Positions 8,777 through 17,755 of a DNA stretch of 61,204 bases are shown here, piece after piece (position 1 is the stretch's first letter; each line of letters starts with the position of its first letter). The stretch comes from Streptomyces barkulensis (GTDB taxonomy: Bacteria; Actinomycetota; Actinomycetes; Streptomycetales; Streptomycetaceae), in assembly GCF_002843305.1 (NCBI RefSeq), contig NZ_PGSG01000084.1, positions 1 through 61,204 of the forward strand. Direction: 5' to 3'. The notes below the pieces were generated by a model. The model saw only the letters and a program-made list of their open reading frames with translations. It had not been told where the DNA came from and did no database searches. Position numbers and translations under genes: made by a program.

Positions 8777-10006
8777 GTGTGGATCGGGTACGGCATGGGT
8801 GACGACGCGCGGCTGAGGACCGTGGTGGGGCTGGCGCAGGAGATGGCCGCCGCCCACACCCTGCGCGAGGTCGCCCGCACCGCCGCCGAGGGCGCGCGGG
8901 CCGCGCTGGGCGGCTCCTTCGCGGCCCTGTCCGTCTGGGAGCGCGAACGCGGCCTGCTGCGGGTGCTGGTCAACACCGGCGAGCGGCGCGGGGACGAGGA
9001 GGAGTTCCCCGAGGACGAGACGTACCCGGTCCACGACTTCCCCGAGATCACCGGCCTGCGCCACGGCGGCGGCCCCGGGGCCGGGACGCACGCCTGGGTG
9101 GAGACGGCCGCCGACGGGGAGCGGGCCTCTCGGTACGGACCCGGGGCGCCCCGGGAAGGCCGGCCGCCGGCGCTGCGCCGGCGGGGGCGCGGCTGCTGTG
9201 TGGTCGCCCCGGTCGTGGTGGACGGGCGGGCGTGGGGCGAGCTGTACGTGGCGCGCGAGCCCGGCCAGCCGGTCTTCGACCGCGCCGACGCGGACTTCGC
9301 CGAGGCGCTGGCCTCGGTGATCGCGGCCGGGATCGCCCAGACCGAGCGGCTGGAGGAGGTGCGCCGGCTGGCCTTCACCGACCCCCTCACCGGCCTGGCG
9401 AACCGCCGGGCGGTGGATGTGCGGCTGGACGAGGCGCTGGAGCGGCACCGCGCGGACGGGACGGTGGTCAGCCTGCTGGTCTGCGACGTCAACGGGCTGA
9501 AGGGGGTCAACGACGTGCTGGGCCACGATGCGGGCGACCGGCTGCTGGAACGTTTCGCCTCGGTGCTGTCCCTGTGCGGCGCGATGCTCCCGGAGACCCT
9601 GGCCGCCCGGCTGGGCGGGGACGAGTTCTGCCTGCTGGCGGTGGGGCCGCCGGCGGACGAGGTGGTCCGGGTGGCGGACGAGGTGTGCCGCCGGGCGGCG
9701 GAGCTGGAGACGGGGCAGGGGGTGGCCTGCGGGGTCGCCTCGACGGGCGATCCGATAGGCCCGGTCCGCTCGGCCCGCCGGCTGTTCCGTCTCGCCGACG
9801 CCGCCCAGTACCGGGCCAAGGCCGCCCGTACCGACAAGCCGGTGGTGGCCGGGCGCGAGGGCGGCGGCGGGGAGATTGGTGCGGCCGGACGGGCGGAGGG
9901 CCCCGAGTACACCGGGGACGCCGTGGTCCGCCTGGCCGACCAGGCCGAGGAGGGGCGGATCGGAGCCCGGGGCGACCGCCGCCGGCTGCGCGGCCTGGAC
10001 GTGTGA
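8777..10006 (+). CDS. GAF-GGDEF diguanylate cyclase
   Basis: Makes cyclic di-GMP, which in Streptomyces holds cells in vegetative growth through BldD. The 409-aa protein has an N-terminal GAF-like sensor (about 12-190) and a GGDEF domain (about 198-365). The catalytic motif RLGGDEF is intact (GGDEF 280-284) and TDPLTGLANRR opens the domain. The product-inhibition RxxD site is not present: LPET occupies that position, so feedback control is probably weak. Residues 375-409 are a charged tail. Start is GTG 8777; an internal ATG six codons later is possible. I recall the S. coelicolor neighbour of hutH being named CdgE, but leave the symbol blank. No EAL domain is present. Confidence 0.9.
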   Translation: MWIGYGMGDDARLRTVVGLAQEMAAAHTLREVARTAAEGARAALGGSFAALSVWERERGLLRVLVNTGERRGDEEEFPEDETYPVHDFPEITGLRHGGGPGAGTHAWVETAADGERASRYGPGAPREGRPPALRRRGRGCCVVAPVVVDGRAWGELYVAREPGQPVFDRADADFAEALASVIAAGIAQTERLEEVRRLAFTDPLTGLANRRAVDVRLDEALERHRADGTVVSLLVCDVNGLKGVNDVLGHDAGDRLLERFASVLSLCGAMLPETLAARLGGDEFCLLAVGPPADEVVRVADEVCRRAAELETGQGVACGVASTGDPIGPVRSARRLFRLADAAQYRAKAARTDKPVVAGREGGGGEIGAAGRAEGPEYTGDAVVRLADQAEEGRIGARGDRRRLRGLDV

Positions 10007-10073
10007 GCGCTTGAGGCGCGGGCCCGGGGAGTACGCGGGTCCGGCGCGGGCCGGGCGCGGTCCCGGCAGGGTC

Positions 10074-10111
10074 GTGACAGAACTCGATTCACTCTTTAGT
10101 GTTCCTGAATA
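10074..10111 (+). promoter_or_regulatory. hutH promoter, probably leaderless
   Basis: GTGACA (10074-10079) and TAGTGT (10097-10102) are separated by 17 bases, a good match to the main vegetative sigma factor. Transcription should begin around 10109-10111, at the ATG, so the GTG at 10099 inside the -10 is not the start. Confidence 0.6.
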
Positions 10112-11667
10112 TGGATATGCAGAACCGCGTGGTGATCGGCTCCTCCGGCACCACCGCCGAGGACGTCGTAGCCGTCGCCCGCGGCCTGGCCCGCGTCGAA
10201 CTGTCCGACGAGGCGCTGGCCGCCCTGACCGCCGCCCGCCGGATCGTCGACGACCTGGCCGCGGCCCCCGACCCCGTATACGGCGTCTCCACCGGCTTCG
10301 GCGCCCTGGCCGTCCGCCACATCCCCGCCGGGCTGCGCGTACGGCTCCAGCGCAACATCGTCCGCTCGCACGCCGCCGGCATGGGCCCGCGCGTGGAACG
10401 CGAGGTGGTGCGGGCGCTGATGTTCCTGCGGCTGAAGACACTGGCCTCGGGCCGCACCGGGGTACGGCCCGAGGTGGCCCGCGCCATGGCGGACCTGCTC
10501 AACGCGCGCATCACACCCGTCGTCCACGAGTACGGCTCGCTCGGCTGCTCCGGCGACCTGGCGCCGCTGTCGCACTGCGCGCTGGCCCTGATGGGCGAGG
10601 GCGAGGCCGAGGGCCCCGACGGGCGGGTGCGGCCGGTGGCCGAACTGCTGGCCGAGCACGGGCTGGCCCCCGTAGAGCTGCGGGAGAAGGAGGGGCTGGC
10701 CCTCCTCAACGGCACCGACGGCATGCTCGGCATGCTGGTGATGGCCTGCGACGACCTCGCCCGGCTGCTGACCTGCGCCGACATCACCGCCGCCCTCACC
10801 CTGGAGGCGCTGCTGGGCACCGAGCGGGTGCTCGCGCCCGAGCTGCACGCCGTCCGCCCGCACCCCGGACAGGCAGCCTCCGCCGCCAACATGCTCAAGG
10901 TCCTGGCCGGCTCCGAACTCACCGGCCACCACCAGGACGACGCCCCGCGCGTGCAGGACGCCTACTCGGTGCGCTGCGCCCCCCAGGTCGCGGGCGCCGG
11001 ACGCGACACCCTGGCGCACGCCCGCACCGTCGCCGAGCGGGAACTGGCCGCGGCCGTGGACAATCCGGTGGTGCTCCCCGAGGCGGGGCGGGTGGAGTCC
11101 AACGGCAACTTCCACGGCGCTCCGGTCGCCTACGTGCTGGACTTCCTGGCCATCGCCGCGGCCGATCTGGCCTCCATCGCCGAGCGCCGCACCGACCGGC
11201 TGCTGGACCGCAACCGCAGCCACGGGCTGCCGCCCTTCCTGGCGGGCGACGCGGGCGTGGACTCGGGGCTGATGATCGCCCAGTACACCCAGGCCGCCCT
11301 GGTGAGCGAGATGAAGCGGCTGGCGGTCCCGGCCTCGGTGGACTCGATCCCGTCCTCGGCCATGCAGGAGGACCACGTCTCGATGGGCTGGTCGGCAGCC
11401 CGCAAGCTGCGCACCGCCGTCGACGGGCTGACCCGCGTGGTGGCCGTGGAGCTGTGCGCGGCCGCCCGCGCGGTCGAGCTGCGCGCGGCGGAGGGGCTGA
11501 CCCCCTCGCCCGCCGCCTCGGCGGTGGTGGCCGCGGCGCGCGGGGCCGGGGTGCGGGGCCCGGGGGAAGATCGTTATCTGGCGCCGGAGTTGGCGGCGGC
11601 GGAGGCGTTCGTCCGCACGGGAGGGCTGGTGGCGGCGGCCGAGGCCGTCACCGGACCGCTGGCGTGA
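10111..11667 (+). CDS. hutH: Histidine ammonia-lyase
   Basis: First step of histidine catabolism: L-histidine to trans-urocanate plus ammonia. The 518-aa protein matches Streptomyces HutH along its length. The prosthetic MIO group forms from a Xaa-Ser-Gly triad within GSLGCSGDLAPLSH; here it is Cys146-Ser147-Gly148 rather than Ala-Ser-Gly. I recall this Cys variant from other Streptomyces HutH proteins. Other active-site segments are YGVSTGFGAL, LLNGTDGML, QDAYSVRCAPQV and SNGNFHG. The start is ATG 10111 because the promoter places transcription there. No other hut genes are adjacent, as is usual in Streptomyces. Its 3' end overlaps the convergent LADTG gene by 20 bases. Confidence 0.95.
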   Translation: MDMQNRVVIGSSGTTAEDVVAVARGLARVELSDEALAALTAARRIVDDLAAAPDPVYGVSTGFGALAVRHIPAGLRVRLQRNIVRSHAAGMGPRVEREVVRALMFLRLKTLASGRTGVRPEVARAMADLLNARITPVVHEYGSLGCSGDLAPLSHCALALMGEGEAEGPDGRVRPVAELLAEHGLAPVELREKEGLALLNGTDGMLGMLVMACDDLARLLTCADITAALTLEALLGTERVLAPELHAVRPHPGQAASAANMLKVLAGSELTGHHQDDAPRVQDAYSVRCAPQVAGAGRDTLAHARTVAERELAAAVDNPVVLPEAGRVESNGNFHGAPVAYVLDFLAIAAADLASIAERRTDRLLDRNRSHGLPPFLAGDAGVDSGLMIAQYTQAALVSEMKRLAVPASVDSIPSSAMQEDHVSMGWSAARKLRTAVDGLTRVVAVELCAAARAVELRAAEGLTPSPAASAVVAAARGAGVRGPGEDRYLAPELAAAEAFVRTGGLVAAAEAVTGPLA

Positions 11668-11986
11668 GCCCCTCACGGCCGGTCCGGACGCGGGCGTTGA
11701 CCAGCAGGGCGACGCCCGCGCCGAGGAATCCGAGACCGCCGACGAGGTAGGGCGTGCTGTCGAAGGTGCCGGTGTCGGCCAGCACCACCTCGCCTTCGGA
11801 GCCGGCCCGCGGCCGGTCCTGTGCGCCGGCCTGTGCGTCGGTCCGTGCGCCGGCCTGTGCCTGCGAGGCGGCGGATCCGGCCGGTTCGCCGTCACCGGTG
11901 GCGTTCGCGGACGGTACGAACCACAGCCCGCACAGGAGGCCGCCCGCGACGGCGGCGGTCACCAGCGGTCGACGGTGTGCTCGCAC
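11648..11986 (-). CDS. Small LAXTG cell-wall-anchored surface protein
   Basis: A 112-aa exported protein with all parts of a sortase substrate: an N-terminal signal peptide (MRAHRRPLVTAAVAGGLLCG..., cleavage probably after SANA near residue 29), a short Ala/Gln/Asp-rich mature region, the motif LADTG (about 69-73), a membrane span (about 78-98) and a basic tail. LAXTG is the motif preferred by actinobacterial class E sortases, so the product is likely linked to peptidoglycan. The mature part is only about 40 residues with no recognisable domain, so its role is unknown. It is convergent with hutH, overlapping its end by 20 bases. Confidence 0.82.
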   Translation of the reverse strand: MRAHRRPLVTAAVAGGLLCGLWFVPSANATGDGEPAGSAASQAQAGARTDAQAGAQDRPRAGSEGEVVLADTGTFDSTPYLVGGLGFLGAGVALLVNARVRTGREGLTPAVR

Positions 11987-12411
11987 GGAAGAGCCCCCTC
12001 GGTACAGCGGATCGGTGGTGCTGTGACCGATGCTAACGACGGGAGGGGGGCCGCGTGAAGGGCGGCCGGTGCCCGTGGTCTCCCACCGCCCGGCCGCCTC
12101 ATGCGAAATCGGTCACATTGCCATATAAGCGCCGTGACAGGAGGAAAGTGCTGTGATGTGATCGGGTGTCACGGGTGGACGGGTCGCCGGTAACGATCCG
12201 GACCCGAGGGGGGAATTCCCGTCCGCCAGTGCAACCCCTGGTGACCGAAGGGTGTCTTACCCCACAGTCTTACCCTGGGTGGAACGGGTCACAGTTCCCT
12301 CGCGTTCTCGTATGTGCGGCCGTGGGGTGGATGTCCCGCTTCGCCTTCACCGGACGGCGTGGGACGCGGAACGGGGAGCCAGAGGTTCGTCAGCGGATGG
12401 AGAAGCGTGTG
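11987..12411. other. Divergent intergenic region before the L,D-transpeptidase
   Basis: No gene is convincing here. A longer in-frame extension of the transpeptidase could start at GTG 12166, but it would put a polar stretch before the lipoprotein signal peptide. The region holds short inverted repeats, repeated CTTACCC words (about 12256-12274) and one candidate ECF-type promoter, entered separately. Confidence 0.5.
12281..12308 (+). promoter_or_regulatory. Candidate SigE-type (ECF) promoter
   Basis: GGAAC (12281-12285) and CGTTCT (12303-12308) are spaced 17 bases apart, resembling promoters of the cell-envelope sigma factor SigE. Position about 100 bases before an L,D-transpeptidase fits that regulon. 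This is pattern matching only. Confidence 0.35.
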
Positions 12412-13680
12412 ATGAGGGACGGCAAGCGCCGCAGGAGCGTCGTGGCGGCGGCCGCGCTGCTCAGTGGAGTGCTCACACTGTCGGCGTGCGGGGGTGAGAG
12501 CGGCAGCGCCGACGGCGGGTCCGACGCCGGTTCCGCGAAGAAGCCGGAGAAGGAGCAGGCCCAGGTGGACAAGGCGGCGGCGGAGAAGTCCTCCGACGCC
12601 CGAATACTCATCACGCCCAAGGACGGCGCGGACAACGCCAGCATCCACGCGGCCGAGGTCGGGGTGAAGGGCGGCAAGCTCACCTCGGTGACGATGAAGG
12701 CAGCCGCGACCGGCCAGGAGGTCGAGGGCACCCTCGCGGCCGACGGCAGCGGCTGGAAGCCCAACGGCCAGCTGCAGCGCGCCACCCGGTACACGATCTC
12801 CGCCGAGGCCGAGGACTCCGAGGGCCGCAAGGTGCTGGAGAACGCCACCTTCACCACGGTCTCGCCCGACAACAGCTTCATCGGCTACTTCACGCCCGAG
12901 GACGGTTCGACCGTCGGCGTCGGCATGCCCGTCTCCCTCAACTTCGACAAGGGGATCACCGACAAGAAGGCCGTCCAGGCCGCGATCGAGGTCAACACCA
13001 CCAGCGGCCAGGAGGTCGTGGGCCACTGGTTCAGCGACACCCGCCTGGACTTCCGGCCCAAGGACTACTGGAAGGCCGGCTCCAAGGTCACCGTCGACCT
13101 CAACCTCGACGGCGTCGAGGGCGCGAACGGCATCACCGGCGTCCAGGACAAGAGCTTCAGCTTCACCGTCGGCCGCTCCCAGGTCAGCACGGTCGACGTG
13201 AAGACCAAGACCATGGAGGTCGTCCGGGACGGCAAGACCGTCAAGACCTTCAAGATCTCCGCGGGCGCGCCGGAGACCCCCACCTACAACGGCCAGATGG
13301 TGATCTCCGAGAAGTACAAGGAGACCCGGATGAACGGCGCGACCGTCGGCTTCACCGACGACGACGGCAAGGGCGAGTACGACATCCCCGACGTGCCGCA
13401 CGCCATGCGCCTGTCGACCTCCGGCACCTTCATCCACGGCAACTACTGGGGCGCCGACTCGGTCTTCGGCAACGTCAACACCAGCCACGGCTGCGTCGGG
13501 CTGAACGACGTCCAGGGCGCGGACGACCCCGGCCAGGACGGTGCCTGGTTCTTCAAGAACTCGCTCCTGGGCGACGTGGTCATAGTCAAGAACTCGCCCG
13601 ACAAGCAGATCACCCCGGACAACGGGCTCAACGGCTGGAACATGTCCTGGGAGGACTGGAAGGCCGGATCCGCCCTCTGA
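12412..13680 (+). CDS. L,D-transpeptidase lipoprotein
   Basis: Makes 3-3 cross-links in peptidoglycan outside the membrane. The 422-aa precursor has a basic N terminus, a hydrophobic signal and the lipobox LSAC (Cys26 lipidated), a Ser/Glu/Lys-rich linker (30-60), two Ig-like beta domains (about 63-255) and a YkuD catalytic domain (about 256-395). The catalytic motif is HGNYW...NTSHGCVGL with His342, His359 and nucleophile Cys361. I chose ATG 12412, nine bases after GGAG; ATG 12397 in frame is an alternative that adds five residues. It is followed by a strong hairpin, so the gene is probably a single transcription unit. Confidence 0.93.
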   Translation: MRDGKRRRSVVAAAALLSGVLTLSACGGESGSADGGSDAGSAKKPEKEQAQVDKAAAEKSSDARILITPKDGADNASIHAAEVGVKGGKLTSVTMKAAATGQEVEGTLAADGSGWKPNGQLQRATRYTISAEAEDSEGRKVLENATFTTVSPDNSFIGYFTPEDGSTVGVGMPVSLNFDKGITDKKAVQAAIEVNTTSGQEVVGHWFSDTRLDFRPKDYWKAGSKVTVDLNLDGVEGANGITGVQDKSFSFTVGRSQVSTVDVKTKTMEVVRDGKTVKTFKISAGAPETPTYNGQMVISEKYKETRMNGATVGFTDDDGKGEYDIPDVPHAMRLSTSGTFIHGNYWGADSVFGNVNTSHGCVGLNDVQGADDPGQDGAWFFKNSLLGDVVIVKNSPDKQITPDNGLNGWNMSWEDWKAGSAL

Positions 13681-13762
13681 TCCGCCCTCCGATCCCCCAG
13701 ATCCTCCGCAAGAGCCCGTGACGGCTCGCTGACGGCATCCACCGCTCCTTCGGAGCACCTCC

Positions 13763-13809
13763 CGGAAGGCGGCGGGAACGGCGCACCGCGCTGTTCCCGC
13801 CGCCTTCCG
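13763..13809 (+). terminator. Hairpin terminator after the L,D-transpeptidase
   Basis: A 17-bp perfect stem with a 13-base loop begins 83 bases past the stop codon. There is no T-tract, as usual for Streptomyces terminators. Confidence 0.75.
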
Positions 13810-14093
13810 CCGTTCCCCGTTCCCGCCGGGCGGCCTCGCGGCCGGGCACCGGAAGAACCGGAAGACGGGCCGGAGACGAACCGGACAGGCCCCGGGAGCG
13901 TCCTCACCGTCGCGAGAGCCGGAAGCGGCCCGCTTCGACCCCGGACCGAGGGGAACCGGCGCGGCGTCACACCCAGAACACCTGTCCCATACGAGGCCGT
14001 ATGGTGCGGGCGTCACGGCCTCCCGCAGACTGATCGCGCCGGGGGGCCGCAGGGGTCCCCCCACGCATGGTGATCACCTCACCAGGGGGAAAG
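13810..14093. other. Intergenic leader of the S8 protease gene
   Basis: No gene is supported. The region is GC-rich and ends with AGGGGGA, the ribosome site for the TTG start at 14094. Confidence 0.45.
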
Positions 14094-17000
14094 TTGACAC
14101 AACGGAGGAGAGCGGGCGCCGCCGCGATAGCCACCGCCGTGGCCGTCGCACTGACGATGGGGCTGACCACCGCATCGTCCGCCGCCCCGAGGACCGGCCC
14201 GGACGCCGCGCCGGACGCCGCGCCGCAGACCGCACCGAGGACAGGGCCGGGAACGGGGGCGTTCCCGGCGGGCCCGCCGCGGGGAACCGACCGGACCGAG
14301 CGCGGCCGGCGCTCCGTCACCCTCGTCACCGGCGACCGGGTCGTGCTGGACCGGCACGGCAGGGTCACCTCGGTGATCCGCGCCGAAGGACGCGAGGACG
14401 TACCCGTCCGGGTCGTCCGCACCGGGGACCGCACCTATGTGATCCCGCAGGACGTCACCCGCCTCATCGCCGAACGCAGGCTCGACCGGAGGCTGTTCGA
14501 CGTCACCGAACTCAGCCGCGAGCAGTACCGGGACAGGACCGGCACCGACGTACCGGTCATCGTCACCTACCGCGGCGCGAGACCCGCGGCCAGGGCCGAA
14601 CTCCACGCCGAGGCCGAACCGACCGTGCGCGCCGCCTTCCGGTCGGTCAACGGCGAGGCGCTGGCCGTCGCCGTGGACCGGGCCGCCAAGGCGTGGAAGG
14701 CCCTGACCCGCCCGGCCTCGGCCGGACAGCTCGCGGCGGCGCCCGGAGTCGCCACCGTCTCCCTCGACGGCGTCCGCAGGGCGGCGCTCGACACGAGCAC
14801 CGCGCGGATCGGCGCCCCGGCGGCATGGAAGGCCGGCTACGACGGCAAGGGCGTCACCATCGCCGTCCTCGACACCGGCATCGACGCCGCCCACCCCGAC
14901 TTCGCCGGGCGGATAGCCGCGGAGAAGAACTTCACCGCGTCCGAGGACACCGAGGACCGCTACGGGCACGGCACCCACGTCGCCTCCATCGCGGCCGGCT
15001 CCGGAGCGAAGTCCGGCGGCCGCTACAAGGGGGTGGCCCCCGGCGCGAAGCTGCTCAACGCCAAGGTCCTCGACGACGCCGGCTACGGCAGCGACTCCGA
15101 GATCATCGCCGGGATGGAGTGGGCCGTCGCACAGGGCGCCGAGGTGGTCAACCTCAGCCTCGGCGGCGGCGACACCCCCGAGATCGACCCGATGGAGGAC
15201 GCCGTCGACCGGCTGTCGCGGGACAGCGGCGCCCTCTTCGTCATCGCCGCCGGCAACGAGGGCCCCCATGCCTCCAGCATCTCCAGCCCCGGCAGCGCGG
15301 ACGCCGCGCTGACGGTCGGCGCCGTGGACAAGCAGGACGCCCTCGCCGACTTCTCCTCCATCGGCCCGCGCACCGGGGACGGCGCGGTCAAGCCCGACCT
15401 GACCGCCCCCGGCGTGGACATCGGCGCCGCGGCGGCCGAGGGCAGCATCGTCGAGCAGGAGGGCGACCCGGTCGCCGACGGCTACGTCTCCATCTCCGGC
15501 ACCTCCATGGCCACCCCGCACGTCGCCGGCGCGGCCGCGCTGCTGGCCCAGCGGCACCCCGACTGGACCGGCGAGCGGATCAAGGGCGCGCTGACGGCCT
15601 CCACCGAGCCCGGCAAGGGCTACACCGCCTTCCAGCAGGGCTCCGGCCGGGCCGATGTGAACAAGGCGCTGAAGCAGACGATCGTCGCCGAACCGGTGTC
15701 GATCGGCTTCGGCACCGCCCAGTGGCCGCACGGCGACGACAAGCCGGTCACCAAGGACATCACCTACCGCAACCTGGGCACCGAGGACGTCACCCTCTCC
15801 CTGACCGCCACCGGCACCGACCCCCGGGGCAAGGCCGCCCCCAAGGGCATGTTCACCTTGGCTGCCGACGAGATCACCGTCCCCGCGGGGGGTACGGCCG
15901 AGGTCGCCGTCACCGCCGACACCCGGCTCGGCGGCAGCGTGAACGGCGGCTACAGCGTGGCGGTCACCGCGGCCGGCGGCGGCCGGAGCGTCCGCACCGC
16001 GGGCGCCGTCGACCGCGAGGTGGAGTCCTACGACCTGACCGTGCGCACCCTCGGCCGCGACGGCGGGCCCGCCCCCCTGTGGAGCAGCATGCTCGTCGGT
16101 TACCGGACCGATGTGTTCAAGAGCCTGACGGGCGAGGACGGCACCACCACCGTCCGCGTACCCAGGGGCACCTACGCCCTGTCCACCGACATCGCCCTGC
16201 CCGGCGGCACCGAGGAGGAGTACGAGGGCAGCGACTGGCTCGTGGCCCCGGCGGTCCGGCTCACCAAGGACACCACCGTCACCTTCGACGCCCGCAGGGC
16301 CGAGGAGGTGAGGATGACGGTGCACGACCGCAGGGCGAAGCAGATCGACCTGTCCGTCGAGTACACCGGCACCCTCGGCGACGAAGGCTACGTCGGCCTC
16401 TACGGCGGCACGGAGGGCGGCGGGCGGGCCCTGCGCACCGCGCAGGTCGGCGGCACGGGCGACGTCGAGGCCACCTCGACCGCCGCCGCCGTGTGGACCC
16501 GCAAGGGCACCGACTACAACACCTTCCACGTCCGCGAGGGCGGCTTCTACACCGGCCTGAGGACACACACGAAGAAGTCGCAGATGGCCAGGCTGAACGT
16601 CCGGCAGGGCGCCTCGGCCCCAGGACGCACCGGAGTCCTGGCCACCGTGCCCTCAGCCGTGGGCTCCTTCATCGGGACCGAGCGCAGGCTCCCGAGCACC
16701 AACACGGTCTACGTCAAGGCCGAGGGCACCCGCTGGTCGCAGTACTTCACCCAGCTCGGCCCCGAGGGCGACTTCGAGGCCGACTACTACACCGACGAGC
16801 GGAAGTTCACCGCGGGCAGGACCTACCACCGCACCTTCAACAACGCCGTATTCGGACCCCACCTGGACGAGTACGGCGGCATCTTCCGCGACGGCGACGA
16901 GCTCTACGGCATGCTGAACCCGCTCACGGACGGCGCCGGCCACCACGGCGACGTCGCCTACGACTCGGCGCGGACGACCCTGTACCGCAACGGCGAGAAG

Positions 17001-17471
17001 TACGCCGAGGAGAAGGAGATCCTCGACCACACCGGCTTCACCCTCCCCAAGGGCAGGGCGGAGTACAAGCTGGTCACCACCCTCAGCCGGGCCAAGACCT
17101 CCCGGCTGAGCACCAGGGTGAGCGCCACCCACACCTTCACCTCGGCCCGCACCTCCGGCGAGACCCGCCTCCCGGCGACGGCCGTGCGCTTCGCGCCGAA
17201 GCTGGCCCTGGACGGCACGGCCAGGGCGAGGGCCGTCATGAGGGTGCCGGTCACCGTCCAGGGAACGGCCGCCGGCAAGCACCTGAGGTCGCTGACCGTC
17301 CACGTCTCCTTCGACGGCGGCGGGAGCTGGAGGAAGACCACCGTCAGGAAGGGAAAGATCACCTTCAGGAACCCCGGCAGGAAGGGCACGGTCTCCTTCA
17401 GGGCGAACGTGAAGGACAACAAGGGCAACACCCTGTCCCAGACGATCGTCAACGCCTACCGCACCAGGTGA
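14094..17471 (+). CDS. Secreted subtilisin-family (S8) serine protease, 1125 aa
   Basis: Large exported protease. A signal peptide (MTQRRRAGAAAIATAVAVAL..., cleavage near the end of TASSAA) is followed by a Pro/Asp/Thr-rich segment and a propeptide of about 150 residues. The catalytic domain follows (about 240-530): Asp260 in AVLDTGID, His292 in YGHGTHVA, oxyanion Asn388 in AAGNEG and Ser471 in SGTSMATP. The remaining 600 residues are beta-rich accessory domains ending in a Lys/Arg-rich module that resembles surface-binding tails. I chose TTG 14094, with GGGGGA just upstream; the ATG at 14067 lacks a ribosome site. It is flanked by hairpins and is monocistronic. The substrate cannot be inferred. 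Confidence 0.93.
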   Translation: MTQRRRAGAAAIATAVAVALTMGLTTASSAAPRTGPDAAPDAAPQTAPRTGPGTGAFPAGPPRGTDRTERGRRSVTLVTGDRVVLDRHGRVTSVIRAEGREDVPVRVVRTGDRTYVIPQDVTRLIAERRLDRRLFDVTELSREQYRDRTGTDVPVIVTYRGARPAARAELHAEAEPTVRAAFRSVNGEALAVAVDRAAKAWKALTRPASAGQLAAAPGVATVSLDGVRRAALDTSTARIGAPAAWKAGYDGKGVTIAVLDTGIDAAHPDFAGRIAAEKNFTASEDTEDRYGHGTHVASIAAGSGAKSGGRYKGVAPGAKLLNAKVLDDAGYGSDSEIIAGMEWAVAQGAEVVNLSLGGGDTPEIDPMEDAVDRLSRDSGALFVIAAGNEGPHASSISSPGSADAALTVGAVDKQDALADFSSIGPRTGDGAVKPDLTAPGVDIGAAAAEGSIVEQEGDPVADGYVSISGTSMATPHVAGAAALLAQRHPDWTGERIKGALTASTEPGKGYTAFQQGSGRADVNKALKQTIVAEPVSIGFGTAQWPHGDDKPVTKDITYRNLGTEDVTLSLTATGTDPRGKAAPKGMFTLAADEITVPAGGTAEVAVTADTRLGGSVNGGYSVAVTAAGGGRSVRTAGAVDREVESYDLTVRTLGRDGGPAPLWSSMLVGYRTDVFKSLTGEDGTTTVRVPRGTYALSTDIALPGGTEEEYEGSDWLVAPAVRLTKDTTVTFDARRAEEVRMTVHDRRAKQIDLSVEYTGTLGDEGYVGLYGGTEGGGRALRTAQVGGTGDVEATSTAAAVWTRKGTDYNTFHVREGGFYTGLRTHTKKSQMARLNVRQGASAPGRTGVLATVPSAVGSFIGTERRLPSTNTVYVKAEGTRWSQYFTQLGPEGDFEADYYTDERKFTAGRTYHRTFNNAVFGPHLDEYGGIFRDGDELYGMLNPLTDGAGHHGDVAYDSARTTLYRNGEKYAEEKEILDHTGFTLPKGRAEYKLVTTLSRAKTSRLSTRVSATHTFTSARTSGETRLPATAVRFAPKLALDGTARARAVMRVPVTVQGTAAGKHLRSLTVHVSFDGGGSWRKTTVRKGKITFRNPGRKGTVSFRANVKDNKGNTLSQTIVNAYRTR

Positions 17472-17532
17472 CACCCGCGGTCACACGGGCGACACCGTGC
17501 CCATGAGCCACATGCGGCCACCGGTGACAGTG

Positions 17533-17564
17533 CGGCCCGCCGGAGCGATCGCTCCGGCGGGCCG
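17533..17564. terminator. Perfect 32-base palindrome after the protease gene
   Basis: Two perfect 16-base arms centred on GATC, about 60 bases after the protease stop. Probably a terminator. Confidence 0.7.
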
Positions 17565-17755
17565 TTCCGCGTCATCGGGGAGGCGGACGGGGCCGGCGGG
17601 GCGGGAGATGCGAACGGTGCCGCGATACGGGACCGTTCCGCCCGGAAAGACACGGAAAGTGGCATAGGACCGCTCCCGGCGGAAACCCGTATCGAGGTAC
17701 GGGGGAGTACGCAGCATGTACCGAGGACCCGAGCTGCCGAAAGGACGTGGCAGAA

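Noticed and set aside
10099..10110. GTG 10099 as hutH start
   Set aside because: It lies inside the -10 hexamer of the best promoter; the ATG at 10111 fits leaderless transcription and the usual HutH N terminus.
12166..12411. N-terminal extension of the L,D-transpeptidase from GTG 12166
   Set aside because: It would place 82 polar residues before an obvious lipoprotein signal peptide with an LSAC lipobox.
11987..12411. Cyclic di-AMP (ydaO-type) riboswitch before the L,D-transpeptidase
   Set aside because: Such riboswitches often precede wall genes in actinobacteria, but I cannot see the conserved sequence blocks in this leader. An Infernal search would decide.
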